DNA of 64,000 nucleotides from VRUE01 sp963699215 (GCA_963699215.1 OY969422.1:434001-498000); one strand, 5' to 3'; positions 38,533-47,305 are shown, counted from the first letter of the stretch. Program-made: numbers and translations. Notes: a model not told the origin generated them from the letters alone.

Positions 38533-39540
38533 ATGGCGACCCGCTCCACCACCCCGCTATCCCCTCCCGCGCCCGATGTGCAGTCGGGAACGCCGGCCAC
38601 CGAGGTCAGCCTCTCGCGTGTGGGAGTGACCGGGGTGGAGAAGTCGATCCGGGTCAAGGCGGATGGAACCGAGAACCTCTACCACGCCGACTTCGAGTGC
38701 TTCGTCGACCTCAATCCGCGCCAGGCGGGCGTCCACATGTCGCGCTTCGAGGAAATCGTCGGCGAGGCGATCGACGAGGTCGTGCTCGGCGAGGCCTTCC
38801 GAGCGGAGATCCTCGCCGCCCACATCGCCCAGCGGGTGCGCGAGCGCCAAGACGGGCTGCGGGCCGAGGTCTCGGTCACCGCGCGCTACCCGGAGACGGT
38901 CACGACCCCGGCCAGCGGCCTGCGCACCCAGGAGATCTACGTCCTCTTCGGCACCGCGGTCGACTCGCTGCGGGGCACGCGGACGCTGACCGGAGTGCAG
39001 GCCCAGGGGATGACCGCCTGCCCCTGCGCGCAGGAGATGGTCGGCGGCCTCGCCCGCGAACGACTCGCCGAGCGCGGCTTCGACGCCGAGCAGATCGAGG
39101 CGGCGATCGAGGCGGTGCCGATTGCCACCCACAACCAGCGCGGCATCGGCACCCTCCACATAGGCTGCCCCGAGGGCGGCCCGGCTTGGATCGACGCCCC
39201 CGAGCTGCTGCGGATCGTCGAGCAGTCGATGAGCTCGGAGATCTACGAGCTGATGAAGCGGCCCGACGAGCTGGCCGTCGTCGCCAAGGCGCACTCGCAG
39301 CCGCGCTTCGTCGAGGACTGCGTGCGGGAGATGGTCCGCCGCGTCACCGAGGACTACCCGGACCTGCCCGGCGATGCCTTCGTCATGGCTCGCCAGGAGA
39401 ACCTGGAGACGATCCACCGGCACAACGTGGTCGCCGAGCGCTACGGCAAGCTCGACGACCTGCGGACCGAGCTCGCCAGCGGCGAGCACCAGCGCCACCA
39501 CATGACCATGCGCGAGTGGCTAGAGGCTCCGGCGAGTTAA
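38533..39540 (+). CDS. folE2: GTP cyclohydrolase FolE2 (type IB)
   Basis: A 335-residue FolE2/MptA enzyme. ADFECFVDLNPRQAGVHMSR is the signature N-terminal block; GVQAQGMTACPCAQEMV carries the metal-binding Cys; PIATHNQRGIGTLHIGCP and HRHNVVAERYG complete the family. It forms dihydroneopterin triphosphate from GTP, feeding folate or deazapurine synthesis. FolE2 can use metals other than zinc and often substitutes for FolE1 under zinc limitation, but no Zur site is evident. Its last 21 bp overlap the convergent pgsA gene. Confidence 0.93.
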   Translation: MATRSTTPLSPPAPDVQSGTPATEVSLSRVGVTGVEKSIRVKADGTENLYHADFECFVDLNPRQAGVHMSRFEEIVGEAIDEVVLGEAFRAEILAAHIAQRVRERQDGLRAEVSVTARYPETVTTPASGLRTQEIYVLFGTAVDSLRGTRTLTGVQAQGMTACPCAQEMVGGLARERLAERGFDAEQIEAAIEAVPIATHNQRGIGTLHIGCPEGGPAWIDAPELLRIVEQSMSSEIYELMKRPDELAVVAKAHSQPRFVEDCVREMVRRVTEDYPDLPGDAFVMARQENLETIHRHNVVAERYGKLDDLRTELASGEHQRHHMTMREWLEAPAS

Positions 39541-40092
39541 CGCGGTGCTGCGCGCCTGCCGCTCCTCCTCGAGCCGGCGGCGCAGGCCGAGGAAGTAGTC
39601 GGCGCCGCTGATCAGCGTGACGGCGACCGCGAGGTAGACGAGCACATCGACCCAGGCCGGCGCCGGGTTGGCGGCGATCAGCGCGATCACGGCGGCGATC
39701 TGCAGCACGGTCTTCAGCTTGCCCATCCAGCTGGCGGCGATCACGACGCCGCGCTCGGCGGCGATCGCGCGCAGGCCGGTGACGGCGATCTCGCGGGCGA
39801 TGATCACCATCGCGACCCAGGCCTGCAGCCGGTTCAGGGAGACGAGCGAGATCAGCGCCGCCGTGATCAGCAGCTTGTCGGCCAGCGGGTCCATCAGCTT
39901 GCCGAAGGTGGTGACCGCGTCGCGCGAGCGGGCGAAGTAGCCGTCGAGGCCGTCGGTCAGCGCCGCCAGGGCAAAGACCGCGGCGGCCAGCTCATCCCCG
40001 TTCGGCGTCTCGCCGAGCAGGGCGACGACGACTACGGGCACCGCGAGGATGCGCAGCAGGGTGAGCGCATTGGGCAGGTTGAGCGGGAACAC
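39520..40092 (-). CDS. pgsA: CDP-diacylglycerol-glycerol-3-phosphate 3-phosphatidyltransferase
   Basis: A 190-residue membrane enzyme. The CDP-alcohol phosphotransferase motif is LTDGLDGYFARSR followed by FGKLMDPLADK (residues ~45-72), with all three aspartates. About five helices are present, starting with LTLLRILAVPVVVVALLG. It makes phosphatidylglycerol phosphate, precursor of phosphatidylglycerol and cardiolipin. It lies 3 bp after the MMPL gene on the same strand and could be co-transcribed with it. Confidence 0.9.
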   Translation of the reverse strand: MFPLNLPNALTLLRILAVPVVVVALLGETPNGDELAAAVFALAALTDGLDGYFARSRDAVTTFGKLMDPLADKLLITAALISLVSLNRLQAWVAMVIIAREIAVTGLRAIAAERGVVIAASWMGKLKTVLQIAAVIALIAANPAPAWVDVLVYLAVAVTLISGADYFLGLRRRLEEERQARSTALTRRSL

Positions 40093-40095
40093 CGC

Positions 40096-42294
40096 TCACT
40101 TCGCTTTCTCGGCGGCGAGGGCGGCGTCGCGCTTGGCGAAGAATTCCTCGCCCTCGATGCTGATGCGGGGCACGTGGCGGTCGAGCCAGCGCGGCAGCCA
40201 CCAGGCACGCCGGCCGAGCAGCACCATCACCGCCGGCACGAGCAGGCAGCGCACCAGGGTCGCGTCGATCGCGATCGCCACCGCCAGCCCCACCCCGAAC
40301 TCCTTCACCAGCGGGTTGCCGTTGAGCACGAAGCTGGTGAAGACGCAGACCATGATCGCCGCAGCCGAGGTGATCACGCGGCCGGTGTTGGCCAATCCTT
40401 CGATCACCGCCCGCTTCGCGTCGCCGTGAGCTTTGTAGTGCTCGCGCATCTGCGTCAGCAGGAAGACCTCGTAGTCCATCGAGAGGCCGAAGAGGATCGC
40501 GAACATCAGCAGCGGCACGAAGCTGACGATCGGGATCGAGTGGTCGAGGCCGATCAGCGACGACCCCCAGCCGAGCTGGAAGACAGCGGTGACGACGCCG
40601 TAGGCGGCCGCGACCGAGAGCAGGTTCATCGCCGCCGCCTTGACCGGGACCAGCAGCGAGCGGAAGGCGAGCAGCAGCACTATGAAGCTGAGGCCGACGA
40701 CGATCGCGATCATCAGCGGCAGCTTGTCGCCGATCTGGGTGGCGAGGTCGATGTAGCCGGCGGTCTGGCCGCCGACGTAGGCGGCGGCCTGGGTCCCCTG
40801 CAGGGCACGTGGGATCGTCGTGCTCCGCAGGTCTTCCACCACGTCGACCGTCTCGTCCGCCCAGGGCGCGGATTTGGAGATGACGGTGAAGACCGCCGCC
40901 GTGCCGGCTTCGTCGAGGGTCGGTTCGGAGACCTGGGCGACGCCGGTACCCCCGCCGACCTCCTTCGTCAGCTTCGGCAACACCCGTTTCGCTTCGCCCT
41001 CGCTGCCGAATTCGGAGGCAATCAGCAACGGCCCGTTGACCCCCGGCCCGAACCCCTGCGTGAGGCCGTCGTAGGCCTGGCGCGCGGTGGTCGACTTGGG
41101 CAGGGCGCTGACGTCGTTCTGGCCGAGCTCGAGCTGGAAGATCGGCAGGGCGAGGACGACCAGCACGGCGAGGGCAGCGAGGACGGAGCGCCAGGGACGG
41201 GCGGCGACGCCGCGGGCCCAGCGCGTCCAACCATGCGGCTCGGCATCGTCGGGATGGGTCTTGCCGAGCTGCACCCGCAGCGAGTCGATCCGCGGCCCGA
41301 GTGCCCCGAGCATCGCCGGCAGCAGCGTGGTCGCCGCGGCGACGGCGATCACCACCGCGATCGCGGCGGTAAAGCCGAGCGTGCTGACCAGCGGGATGCC
41401 GGCGAAGGCGAGCGAGCAGAGCGCGATCACCACGGTGAAGCCGGCGAAGACGACGGCGCCGCCCGCGGTGGCGGTGGCGCGGGCGATCGACTCGCGCAAC
41501 TCCATCCCGTCGCCGAGCTGCAGTTTGTGGCGGGTGACGATGAACAGCGCGTAGTCGATGCCGACCCCGAGGCCGATCATCGTCGCCAGGGTGGAGGCGA
41601 CGCTGGGCACCTGGACCACGGGCTCCAACATGCGGATGATCGAGAGGGCGCAGGCCAGGCCGATGATCGCCGAGAAGATCGGCAGCACCATCGCCGTCGC
41701 GGTGCCGAAGGCGAAGAGCAGGATGACGATCGCCGCAGCGATCCCGATCGCATCGCTGGCGCCGGTGTCGGGCTTGGACAGGGCCTGGCCGACGTAGCTG
41801 CCGACGGAGACCTTCAGGCCGGCCGCTTCGGCCGGCTCGCCGGCGTTGAGCACTGCCTGCGCCTGGTTCTCGGTGAGTTCGCCCGGGCCGATGCCGAGCA
41901 CGACCGGGACGTAGGCGACTGAGCGGTCCTTGCTGAGAAAAGCGGCACCCGCGGGGGTGAGCGGGTTGATCGCCGAGTTGACGTCGTGCATCGCGTTCAG
42001 CCGCTTCACCGTCTGGTCGATCGCCTTGGCGTACTTGGGCGCGGTGAGAGAGGCGCCAGCCTTTGCCTGGAAGACCAGCGGGTTGCTGCCGTAGGCTTGC
42101 TCGGGAAGGTCCTCTTCGAGCAGTTCGGTGGCCGCGGTCGAGCCGGTTCCGGGCAGGGTGAGGTTGTCGTTGGTCTTGCTGTCGCCGGCCTGGCCGGCGA
42201 TCACCAGGACGACGGCCAAGACCAGCCAGACGGCCAGCGTCGGCCAGTGGTGCCGCGAGCAGAAGCGCCCGATCGCGTAGAGGGGGGCGGTCAC
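40096..42294 (-). CDS. MMPL/RND-family membrane transporter
   Basis: A 732-residue protein with two MMPL halves. Each half has one helix, a large extracytoplasmic domain and a bundle of five helices. The first has FCSRHHWPTLAVWLVLAVVL, then LGVGIDYALFIVTRHKLQLG; the second has ILFGLSMDYEVFLLTQMREH with the conserved D-Y. The motifs match actinobacterial MmpL-type and antibiotic-efflux proteins. It probably exports a lipid or drug using the proton gradient. The GTG at 42294 is preferred, 7 nt after the stop of the lipoprotein gene; a start 36 bp upstream is possible. Confidence 0.88.
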   Translation of the reverse strand: MTAPLYAIGRFCSRHHWPTLAVWLVLAVVLVIAGQAGDSKTNDNLTLPGTGSTAATELLEEDLPEQAYGSNPLVFQAKAGASLTAPKYAKAIDQTVKRLNAMHDVNSAINPLTPAGAAFLSKDRSVAYVPVVLGIGPGELTENQAQAVLNAGEPAEAAGLKVSVGSYVGQALSKPDTGASDAIGIAAAIVILLFAFGTATAMVLPIFSAIIGLACALSIIRMLEPVVQVPSVASTLATMIGLGVGIDYALFIVTRHKLQLGDGMELRESIARATATAGGAVVFAGFTVVIALCSLAFAGIPLVSTLGFTAAIAVVIAVAAATTLLPAMLGALGPRIDSLRVQLGKTHPDDAEPHGWTRWARGVAARPWRSVLAALAVLVVLALPIFQLELGQNDVSALPKSTTARQAYDGLTQGFGPGVNGPLLIASEFGSEGEAKRVLPKLTKEVGGGTGVAQVSEPTLDEAGTAAVFTVISKSAPWADETVDVVEDLRSTTIPRALQGTQAAAYVGGQTAGYIDLATQIGDKLPLMIAIVVGLSFIVLLLAFRSLLVPVKAAAMNLLSVAAAYGVVTAVFQLGWGSSLIGLDHSIPIVSFVPLLMFAILFGLSMDYEVFLLTQMREHYKAHGDAKRAVIEGLANTGRVITSAAAIMVCVFTSFVLNGNPLVKEFGVGLAVAIAIDATLVRCLLVPAVMVLLGRRAWWLPRWLDRHVPRISIEGEEFFAKRDAALAAEKAK

Positions 42295-42301
42295 CGGGGG
42301 A

Positions 42302-42928
42302 TCATCCCCCACCGTCCGGATCGCCGCCACCTGCTGGCGGCGGCACTTCGCCGCTGTCGAACGGCTCGGGCACCGAGCCGGCAGGGGTCGCGCCGAGCCC
42401 TTGCCGCAGCACGACCAGGTGCTGCGCGTGGCCAGCTGCGAGCGCAGCGTCCAACGTGCGCGGCGCGGACGTGTAGAGACGCGGGGAAGCGTCCAGGTAG
42501 AAGGCGAGCGCGGCGCTCTCCAGGTCGTAGGCGAAAGCGAGGAGGGCGGTCCCGCTCGTCACGCGGGCGAGGTCGAGCTCTTCGGGCTCGGCTTCGGTGT
42601 CGCCCCCCAGGCCCCGGATCGCCTTGGTCAGGGCATCGACGTACTCCTGCTCGGCGGCGCGCAACTGCCGCCCGAGTGCCTGCTGCGGGCCACGCAGCAG
42701 TGCCTGCCCATGCGTGTACGCGTCGAGGATCGTCAGCTCATGCACGAGGGCTTCGTTGAGGATCGCCGCGTCGGAGCCCTTTTCGGGATCGGTCTCGGCG
42801 CCGCGGCCGCTGTCCCCGCAGCCGCTCGCCAGGAGAACGCACGCCGCGAGAGCGAGCATCGAGATGCCGGCGGCGCGGCCGAAGCCGCGCCGCCGGCGCA
42901 AGCCGCCTGCTGACGAATCGGGGCCCAC
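42302..42928 (-). CDS. ferritin-like domain lipoprotein
   Basis: A 208-residue lipoprotein with signal SMLALAACVLLASGC and lipobox Cys near residue 37. The mature domain is a four-helix bundle: ILNEALVHELTILDAYTHGQ, QLRAAEQEYVDALTKAI, LLAFAYDLESAALAFYLDAS and ALAAGHAQHLVVLRQGLG. The pattern is like the DUF4439 ferritin-like family. Canonical di-iron ExxH ligands are only partly present (EYVD, HAQH), so iron binding is doubtful. The C-terminus is a Gly/Pro/Asp-rich tail. It is coupled to the MMPL gene, suggesting a periplasmic partner role. Confidence 0.72.
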   Translation of the reverse strand: MGPDSSAGGLRRRRGFGRAAGISMLALAACVLLASGCGDSGRGAETDPEKGSDAAILNEALVHELTILDAYTHGQALLRGPQQALGRQLRAAEQEYVDALTKAIRGLGGDTEAEPEELDLARVTSGTALLAFAYDLESAALAFYLDASPRLYTSAPRTLDAALAAGHAQHLVVLRQGLGATPAGSVPEPFDSGEVPPPAGGGDPDGGG

Positions 42929-42983
42929 AGGCCGCCAAGCCTATGGACTCTTGGTCGCTGGGAGAGTCAGACTCGCCGAGCTA

Positions 42984-43706
42984 CTACCGCTTTGCCTTCG
43001 CCCTACCTTTGGCTTTGGCTTTGCTTTTAGCTTTCGCTTTCGCCTTGCCCGATGCTTTCGCTTTGCGCTTCGGCAGCTTCTTCGCCGCGCTGTCGGGCAC
43101 CTCGTAACCGAGCATCGAGACCGAGGCGGAGATCGCCCGCTCGTCCGATTTGGCCAGGCGTTTGGCGGCTTCCGCGTTCAGCTTCAGCGCCTGCTTGAGA
43201 GTGCTGTCGAGGAGCGTCTGCAGGGAAGCCCACGCCTTCTCGTCGAGCATCAGGGGCGTCCAGCTGAGGTGACGGTCCTCGCGGTCGTCGAACGTACCCT
43301 CCTCCATCGCGGCGACAGCGTCGTCGACGACGGCCTGGAACAGATCGGCGCTCATGCCTTCGCGGACGGACTCCGGCAGCTCATGCCAGTCCCGGTCCGT
43401 CAGATAGGCACGCGAGGTCGCACGGTAGTAGTGCTCGACCGCGCCGCGCCGCGGCTCGGTTTTGACCAGTCTGATGACCTCGTAGTCCTTGAGGACTTTG
43501 ACGTGGTAGCTGACCTGGCTCAGGCCTTCGTCCAGCTCCTTGGCCAGTTCGTTCGGACTGGCCATCCGTTCGTTGAGTATCGCCAGGATCTCGGCCCGAA
43601 GTTCGTGGGCAAGCGATTTGACCAGGGCCTGGTTCACGCCTCTCCTGCTTTTCGCTCTCCCCTTTCTTTTTTTACTGCCTTTGGTGGTTTTGGTCTTTGC
43701 CGGCAA
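42984..43706 (-). CDS. ArsR-like regulator with Lys/Ala-rich histone-like tail
   Basis: A 240-residue protein. A basic N-terminus (PAKTKTTKGSKKRKGRAKSR) precedes an ArsR-type winged helix: ELRAEILAILNERMASPNEL, AKELDEGLSQVSYHVKVLKD, YEVIRLVKTEPRRGAVEHYY. A helical domain follows (~115-205). The last ~28 residues are a Lys-Ala repeat (GKAKAKAKSKAKAKGRAKAK) resembling histone H1 tails. TTG at 43706 is chosen because GGAGG lies 7 nt upstream. It is a paralogue of the protein encoded at 44771-45397. A global or nucleoid-binding mode is inferred from the tail. Confidence 0.78.
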   Translation of the reverse strand: MPAKTKTTKGSKKRKGRAKSRRGVNQALVKSLAHELRAEILAILNERMASPNELAKELDEGLSQVSYHVKVLKDYEVIRLVKTEPRRGAVEHYYRATSRAYLTDRDWHELPESVREGMSADLFQAVVDDAVAAMEEGTFDDREDRHLSWTPLMLDEKAWASLQTLLDSTLKQALKLNAEAAKRLAKSDERAISASVSMLGYEVPDSAAKKLPKRKAKASGKAKAKAKSKAKAKGRAKAKR

Positions 43707-43992
43707 AGCGACTCCTCCGATCGTTGCGTGTGGCTTAACCACTCCATCGTATTGACCGCAAAGGCCATTTTCTAGGCCAAATGCAGACTTTTCGCTTCGT
43801 CTTGGCGAAATAGTGGAACTTTCTCCAGCAATGCCCAGGTCAGGGACATGCGCTTGCCGCGCAGGGATCCAGAGGAATGAGGCTCCGGGGAGGGGGTGAA
43901 GAGAGATGAAGATCGCCGCGTCAGAGGCCGTCGTCCCAATGCTTTCGGTCCACAAGTTCGGCTAGGGCTCAGGCAGAGCCCCCAGGCTCGTG

Positions 43993-44030
43993 CGCGGAGC
44001 CCTGCATCCATTACGCGATGGGGCTCCGCG
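43993..44030. promoter_or_regulatory. hairpin in the intergenic region before the uracil-DNA glycosylase gene
   Basis: CGCGGAGCCC (43993-44002) and GGGCTCCGCG (44021-44030) form a perfect 10-bp stem, with CATC/GATG able to pair inside. The 341-bp interval 43707-44047 holds no gene. This hairpin lies 17 bp before the chosen start and could act on mRNA or be a small palindromic repeat. Confidence 0.5.
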
Positions 44031-44047
44031 TGATTCAGTGTGCCGCA

Positions 44048-44764
44048 ATGCCTCCCACCCCGCAGCAGAGCCGGAACCCGGCGGAAGGAGCTGCGCTCGA
44101 CCGGCTGGCGGCCGAGGTCCAAGCCTGCCACCGCTGCCCGCGCCTTGTCGCCTGGCGCGAGGCGAGCGCTGCCGAGCCGCCCCGCCGCTTCAAAAGCGAC
44201 GACTACTGGGCGCGACCCGTGGCCGGCTTCGGCGACAAGAGCGCGGCGCTGGCGATCGTCGGCCTGGCCCCCGCGGCGCACGGGGCCAACCGGACCGGGC
44301 GGATGTTCACCGGCGACCGCTCCGGCGACTGGCTCTATGCCGCCCTGCACCGCGCCGGTTACGCGAACCAACCCGAGTCGATTCGGCGCGATGACGGTCT
44401 GCGCCTGCGCGGCGCCTATGTGACTGCGGTCGTACGTTGCGCACCCCCCGCCAACCGGCCTTCCCCAGTCGAGCGCGACAGCTGCCTCCCGTACCTAACC
44501 CGAGAGCTCGAGCTGCTCGAACGCTGCAGGACGATCGTCGCCCTGGGCGGCTTCGCCTGGGACGGCGCCCTGCGCGCGCTGCGCGCGCTCGGCTGCGAAG
44601 TGCCGCGGCCGAGACCGCGATTCGGCCACGGCGCCGAGGCAATGGTGGAGAGCTGGACACTGCTCGGCTGCTACCACCCGAGCCAGCAGAACACCTTCAC
44701 CGGCCGGCTCACCGAGCCGATGCTGGATCGCGTCTTTGCCCGTGCCCGCAAGCTGAGCGGTTGA
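44048..44764 (+). CDS. uracil-DNA glycosylase, family 5 (UdgB)
   Basis: A 238-residue enzyme. The family 5 catalytic block is GLAPAAHGANRTGRMFTGDR, with Ala-Pro-Ala in place of the Asp-bearing motif of family 4. The second motif is CYHPSQQNTFTG. Cys27 and Cys30 (ACHRC) plus later cysteines (RCAPP; DSCLPY) could hold a 4Fe-4S cluster. It removes uracil and related deaminated bases from DNA. ATG at 44048 is used; an upstream ATG at 44018 lies inside the hairpin stem. It is bracketed by two paralogous regulators. Confidence 0.9.
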   Translation: MPPTPQQSRNPAEGAALDRLAAEVQACHRCPRLVAWREASAAEPPRRFKSDDYWARPVAGFGDKSAALAIVGLAPAAHGANRTGRMFTGDRSGDWLYAALHRAGYANQPESIRRDDGLRLRGAYVTAVVRCAPPANRPSPVERDSCLPYLTRELELLERCRTIVALGGFAWDGALRALRALGCEVPRPRPRFGHGAEAMVESWTLLGCYHPSQQNTFTGRLTEPMLDRVFARARKLSG

Positions 44765-44770
44765 GCGTCG

Positions 44771-45397
44771 CTACGACTCGCCGTCTCCGGGCGCGTTGCG
44801 CTGCGCGAGGCTTGCGGCGGTCTCGAAGGACGCCAGGACGACCGCGACCTGAACCCCCTCCTCAGACGATGCCTTGCGACGCTCGTCGCAGCGCTCTTGA
44901 ATCGCCAGAACCCGGTTGAGGGCTGCCTGTCCGGCCCGCATCAGTTCTTTCCATCCTTGCTCGTCGACCGTCAACCAGGTTTGACTCAGATGTCGGCTGC
45001 GAGCATCGAAGGAGCCGGCTTGGACCGCGTCGACGAGCTGATCGATGATCTGTCGCACCATTTCGCCGCTCAAGCTGGAACGAATCCCTGGTGGGATCTT
45101 CATCCAGTCGGCATCGTCGAAGTTGAAGGCCGGGGCGATAGGCTCGTAGAAATGCTCGTCGAAGCCGCGCCGCTGTACGGTGCGCACCAGTCTGATCAGC
45201 TTCCGCCTCTTGAGTTCCCGGAAGTGATAGCTGACATCGGACACGTCGAGTTCGAGTTCGTCGGCGATTTCCGCCGGGCTCACTACGCCCCTTTCGAAAA
45301 GTGTCACCCACACGTGACCACGCAGCGGATGCGTGAACGCTTTGGCGAGTGTCGGGTCGATGACCTGTTTGAGTTTCTTCCCTTGCAAGCTGGCCAC
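44771..45397 (-). CDS. ArsR-like helix-turn-helix regulator
   Basis: A 208-residue regulator with winged helix HPLRGHVWVTLFERGVVSPA, EIADELELDVSDVSYHFREL, KRRKLIRLVRTVQRRGFDEH. A helical domain follows (~85-200). The arrangement and several motifs (SYHF/SYHV, IRLV, RRG...H-Y/FYE/R) match the regulator at 42984-43706, so they are paralogues. GTG at 45397 has a GGAGGG site 7 nt upstream and is preferred over an upstream start. It is divergent from the E1-like gene and convergent with the glycosylase gene. Confidence 0.82.
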   Translation of the reverse strand: MASLQGKKLKQVIDPTLAKAFTHPLRGHVWVTLFERGVVSPAEIADELELDVSDVSYHFRELKRRKLIRLVRTVQRRGFDEHFYEPIAPAFNFDDADWMKIPPGIRSSLSGEMVRQIIDQLVDAVQAGSFDARSRHLSQTWLTVDEQGWKELMRAGQAALNRVLAIQERCDERRKASSEEGVQVAVVLASFETAASLAQRNAPGDGES

Positions 45398-45594
45398 TGC
45401 GACCCTCCGTTTCGGTTGTGGTGCGATCCGGCGACGCTCAATCACTCTAGTACCGATGACGGACTCATTCGGTGCCCAAGATGCGACTCAAGCCGGGCGC
45501 TGACGAACAGCGCGTGTCAAGGATAGAGTGCTTTACTGAAACTCATTAAAGCAATCAATTGGTCCTACAGGGACTTCAACCGGAGGCCCAACCT

Positions 45595-46707
45595 ATGACC
45601 AGACCGAGGATCAAGCGCACCACGGAGCAGATCGAAACCCCGAACGGGGATCTCTACCTGCTGCGGCCCAGTGCCGGAGCGGATGTCCAAATCGAGAATC
45701 CCGACCCGGAGGGTCGCCAGCTGCTCGAGGCGCTCGACGGCAGCCTCGAACGCCGGGAGCTGGAGGAGCGCTTCGGCGAAGACGCCGTGAGCGACCTCCT
45801 CGCGCAGCTCGAGGAGCTGGGGCTGGTCGAGGACGCGGCTGACGACGACCTGATCCCGGAGGCGACCACCGAGAGGTTCGACCGCCAGATCCGCTACTTC
45901 GCCGACATAACCACCGGGCCGACTCCGTCGCAGTGCCAGGCGCGGCTGGAGAGCGCGCGCATCGTCGTCCTCGGGGTGGGCGGCCTCGGCGGCTGGTCCG
46001 CCCTCTCGCTGGCCTGCTGTGGGATCGGCGAGATGCTGCTGGTCGACGGCGACCGGGTCGAGGAGAGCAACCTCAACCGCCAGGTTCTCTACACCGAGGC
46101 CGACGTCGGCAGGCTCAAGGTCGAGGTGGCGGCGGAACGGCTCGGCGCCTTCAACTCGCGCATGCGCCTGGAGACGATTCCCGAGCGCGTGGACAGCACG
46201 GAGTCGGTCGCGGCCACGATCGGCGGCTACGACCTGGTGATCGACGCGGCGGACTGGCCGGCCCACGAAATCGAGCAGTGGGTCAACAGTGCCTGCTTCG
46301 CCGCGGAGATCCCCTACATCACGATGAGCCACTTTCCCCCGATCGCGCGGGTCGGGCCGCTCTACGTGCCCGGCGTCACCGGCTGCTTCGCCTGCCAGGT
46401 GGCCGCCTACCGCCGCAGCTACCCGATGTTCGACATCGCGATCGAGCAGCGACGGGCCAAACCGTCTCCGGCAGCGACGCTGGGGCCGGCCTGCGGATTG
46501 ATCGGGGGGCAGGTCGGGCTCGACATCATGCATCACCTGACCGGGCTGGCCCAGCCTTCGACTCAAGGCGTCGGCCATATCTACGACCTGCGCACGATGG
46601 ACGTCGAACGCGAGCCGGTGGTGCCCGAGCCGGACTGCCCCGTCTGCGGCCATCTGCCAACCGCGGTGCCGCGAGGCGAGGGAGAGACGAAGTCCGGTCG
46701 CAAGTAG
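45595..46707 (+). CDS. E1-like (ThiF/MoeB) protein with PqqD/RRE-like N-terminus
   Basis: A 370-residue protein. Residues ~1-80 resemble a PqqD-type RiPP recognition element (YLLRPSAGADVQIENP, then LLEALDGSLERRELEERFGE and LLAQLEELGLVED). Residues ~105-360 form the E1 adenylation domain: IVVLGVGGLGGWSALSLA binds ATP, DGDRVEESNLNRQ is the ThiF signature, and two zinc pairs are CFAC and CPVC. Such proteins adenylate a C-terminus or, in TOMM pathways, present the precursor peptide. No YcaO or precursor gene is visible nearby. ATG at 45595 has a CGGAGG site. Confidence 0.85.
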   Translation: MTRPRIKRTTEQIETPNGDLYLLRPSAGADVQIENPDPEGRQLLEALDGSLERRELEERFGEDAVSDLLAQLEELGLVEDAADDDLIPEATTERFDRQIRYFADITTGPTPSQCQARLESARIVVLGVGGLGGWSALSLACCGIGEMLLVDGDRVEESNLNRQVLYTEADVGRLKVEVAAERLGAFNSRMRLETIPERVDSTESVAATIGGYDLVIDAADWPAHEIEQWVNSACFAAEIPYITMSHFPPIARVGPLYVPGVTGCFACQVAAYRRSYPMFDIAIEQRRAKPSPAATLGPACGLIGGQVGLDIMHHLTGLAQPSTQGVGHIYDLRTMDVEREPVVPEPDCPVCGHLPTAVPRGEGETKSGRK

Positions 46708-46735
46708 CGCTGGCCCGCAGCTAAGTTACGGGTGG

Positions 46736-47149
46736 ATGACCCTCCCCCGCCGCTTGCCGCTGACCCTCGCGATCGCTGCGCTGGCGCTGCCCGTGGCGGC
46801 CGGCTGCGGCTCCTCGGGAGGCTCGGGCTACGGCGACCGGGGATCGACCGGGCAGGAGCCGGGGGCCACGGCTACGACCCCGGCGGCACCGCCGGGGGCC
46901 GCAGCGCAAAGTTGCCAGAGCGATACCGGCACCGAGCAGCTGCGCGTCACCGGCGCTGACTGCGACGCCGGCCGCGCGGTTGCCGTCGCCTGGGTCGAGA
47001 AGGCCGCCTGCTCGGGCCCTGCCGACGCCTCGCGCTACTCGTGCGCCCTCGACGGCTATCGCTGCCTCGGCGCCGCCGTGGACGACGGCATCGCGGTCAG
47101 CTGCTCGCGCCCCGGCAGCTCGGTCGCCTTCGTTGCGAAACGAGACTGA
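46736..47149 (+). CDS. small Cys-rich lipoprotein
   Basis: A 137-residue lipoprotein: signal TLAIAALALPVAAGC with Cys at ~24, a Gly/Ser/Pro-rich linker (~25-55), then a compact domain with six cysteines (SCQSD, DCDAG, ACSGP, SCALDGY, RCLG, SCSRPG) likely forming three disulfides. The pattern YSCALDGYRCLG resembles small secreted actinobacterial domains of unknown role. It follows the E1-like gene by 28 bp on the same strand, so it might be co-transcribed. Confidence 0.7.
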   Translation: MTLPRRLPLTLAIAALALPVAAGCGSSGGSGYGDRGSTGQEPGATATTPAAPPGAAAQSCQSDTGTEQLRVTGADCDAGRAVAVAWVEKAACSGPADASRYSCALDGYRCLGAAVDDGIAVSCSRPGSSVAFVAKRD

Positions 47150-47232
47150 GCGCGGCCTCAGCCACTTCGCCGGCGGAACCGCTCATCGAGACCGGGCGCG
47201 ACGGAACCGGGACACCTAGAATGAGCCAGAGC

Positions 47233-47305
47233 GCCGGCGTAGCTCAGTTGGTAGAGCACTTCATTCGTAATGAAGGGGTCCCCGGTTCAAGTCCGGGCGT
47301 CGGCT
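47233..47305 (+). tRNA. tRNA-Thr (CGT)
   Basis: 73 nt. The acceptor GCCGGCG pairs with CGTCGGC (one G-T), the anticodon stem CTTCA/TGAAG encloses TTCGTAA (anticodon CGT), and the T arm is CCGGTTCAAGTCCGG. Confidence 0.95.

Noticed and set aside
44018..44047. Upstream ATG start for the uracil-DNA glycosylase
   Set aside because: The codon is buried in the 10-bp hairpin stem and the extra ten residues have no family counterpart.
45481..45549. 22-codon frame (MRLKPGADEQRVSRIECFTE...) considered as RiPP precursor for the E1-like protein
   Set aside because: No ribosome-binding site, no leader/core pattern, and it is not longer than expected by chance.
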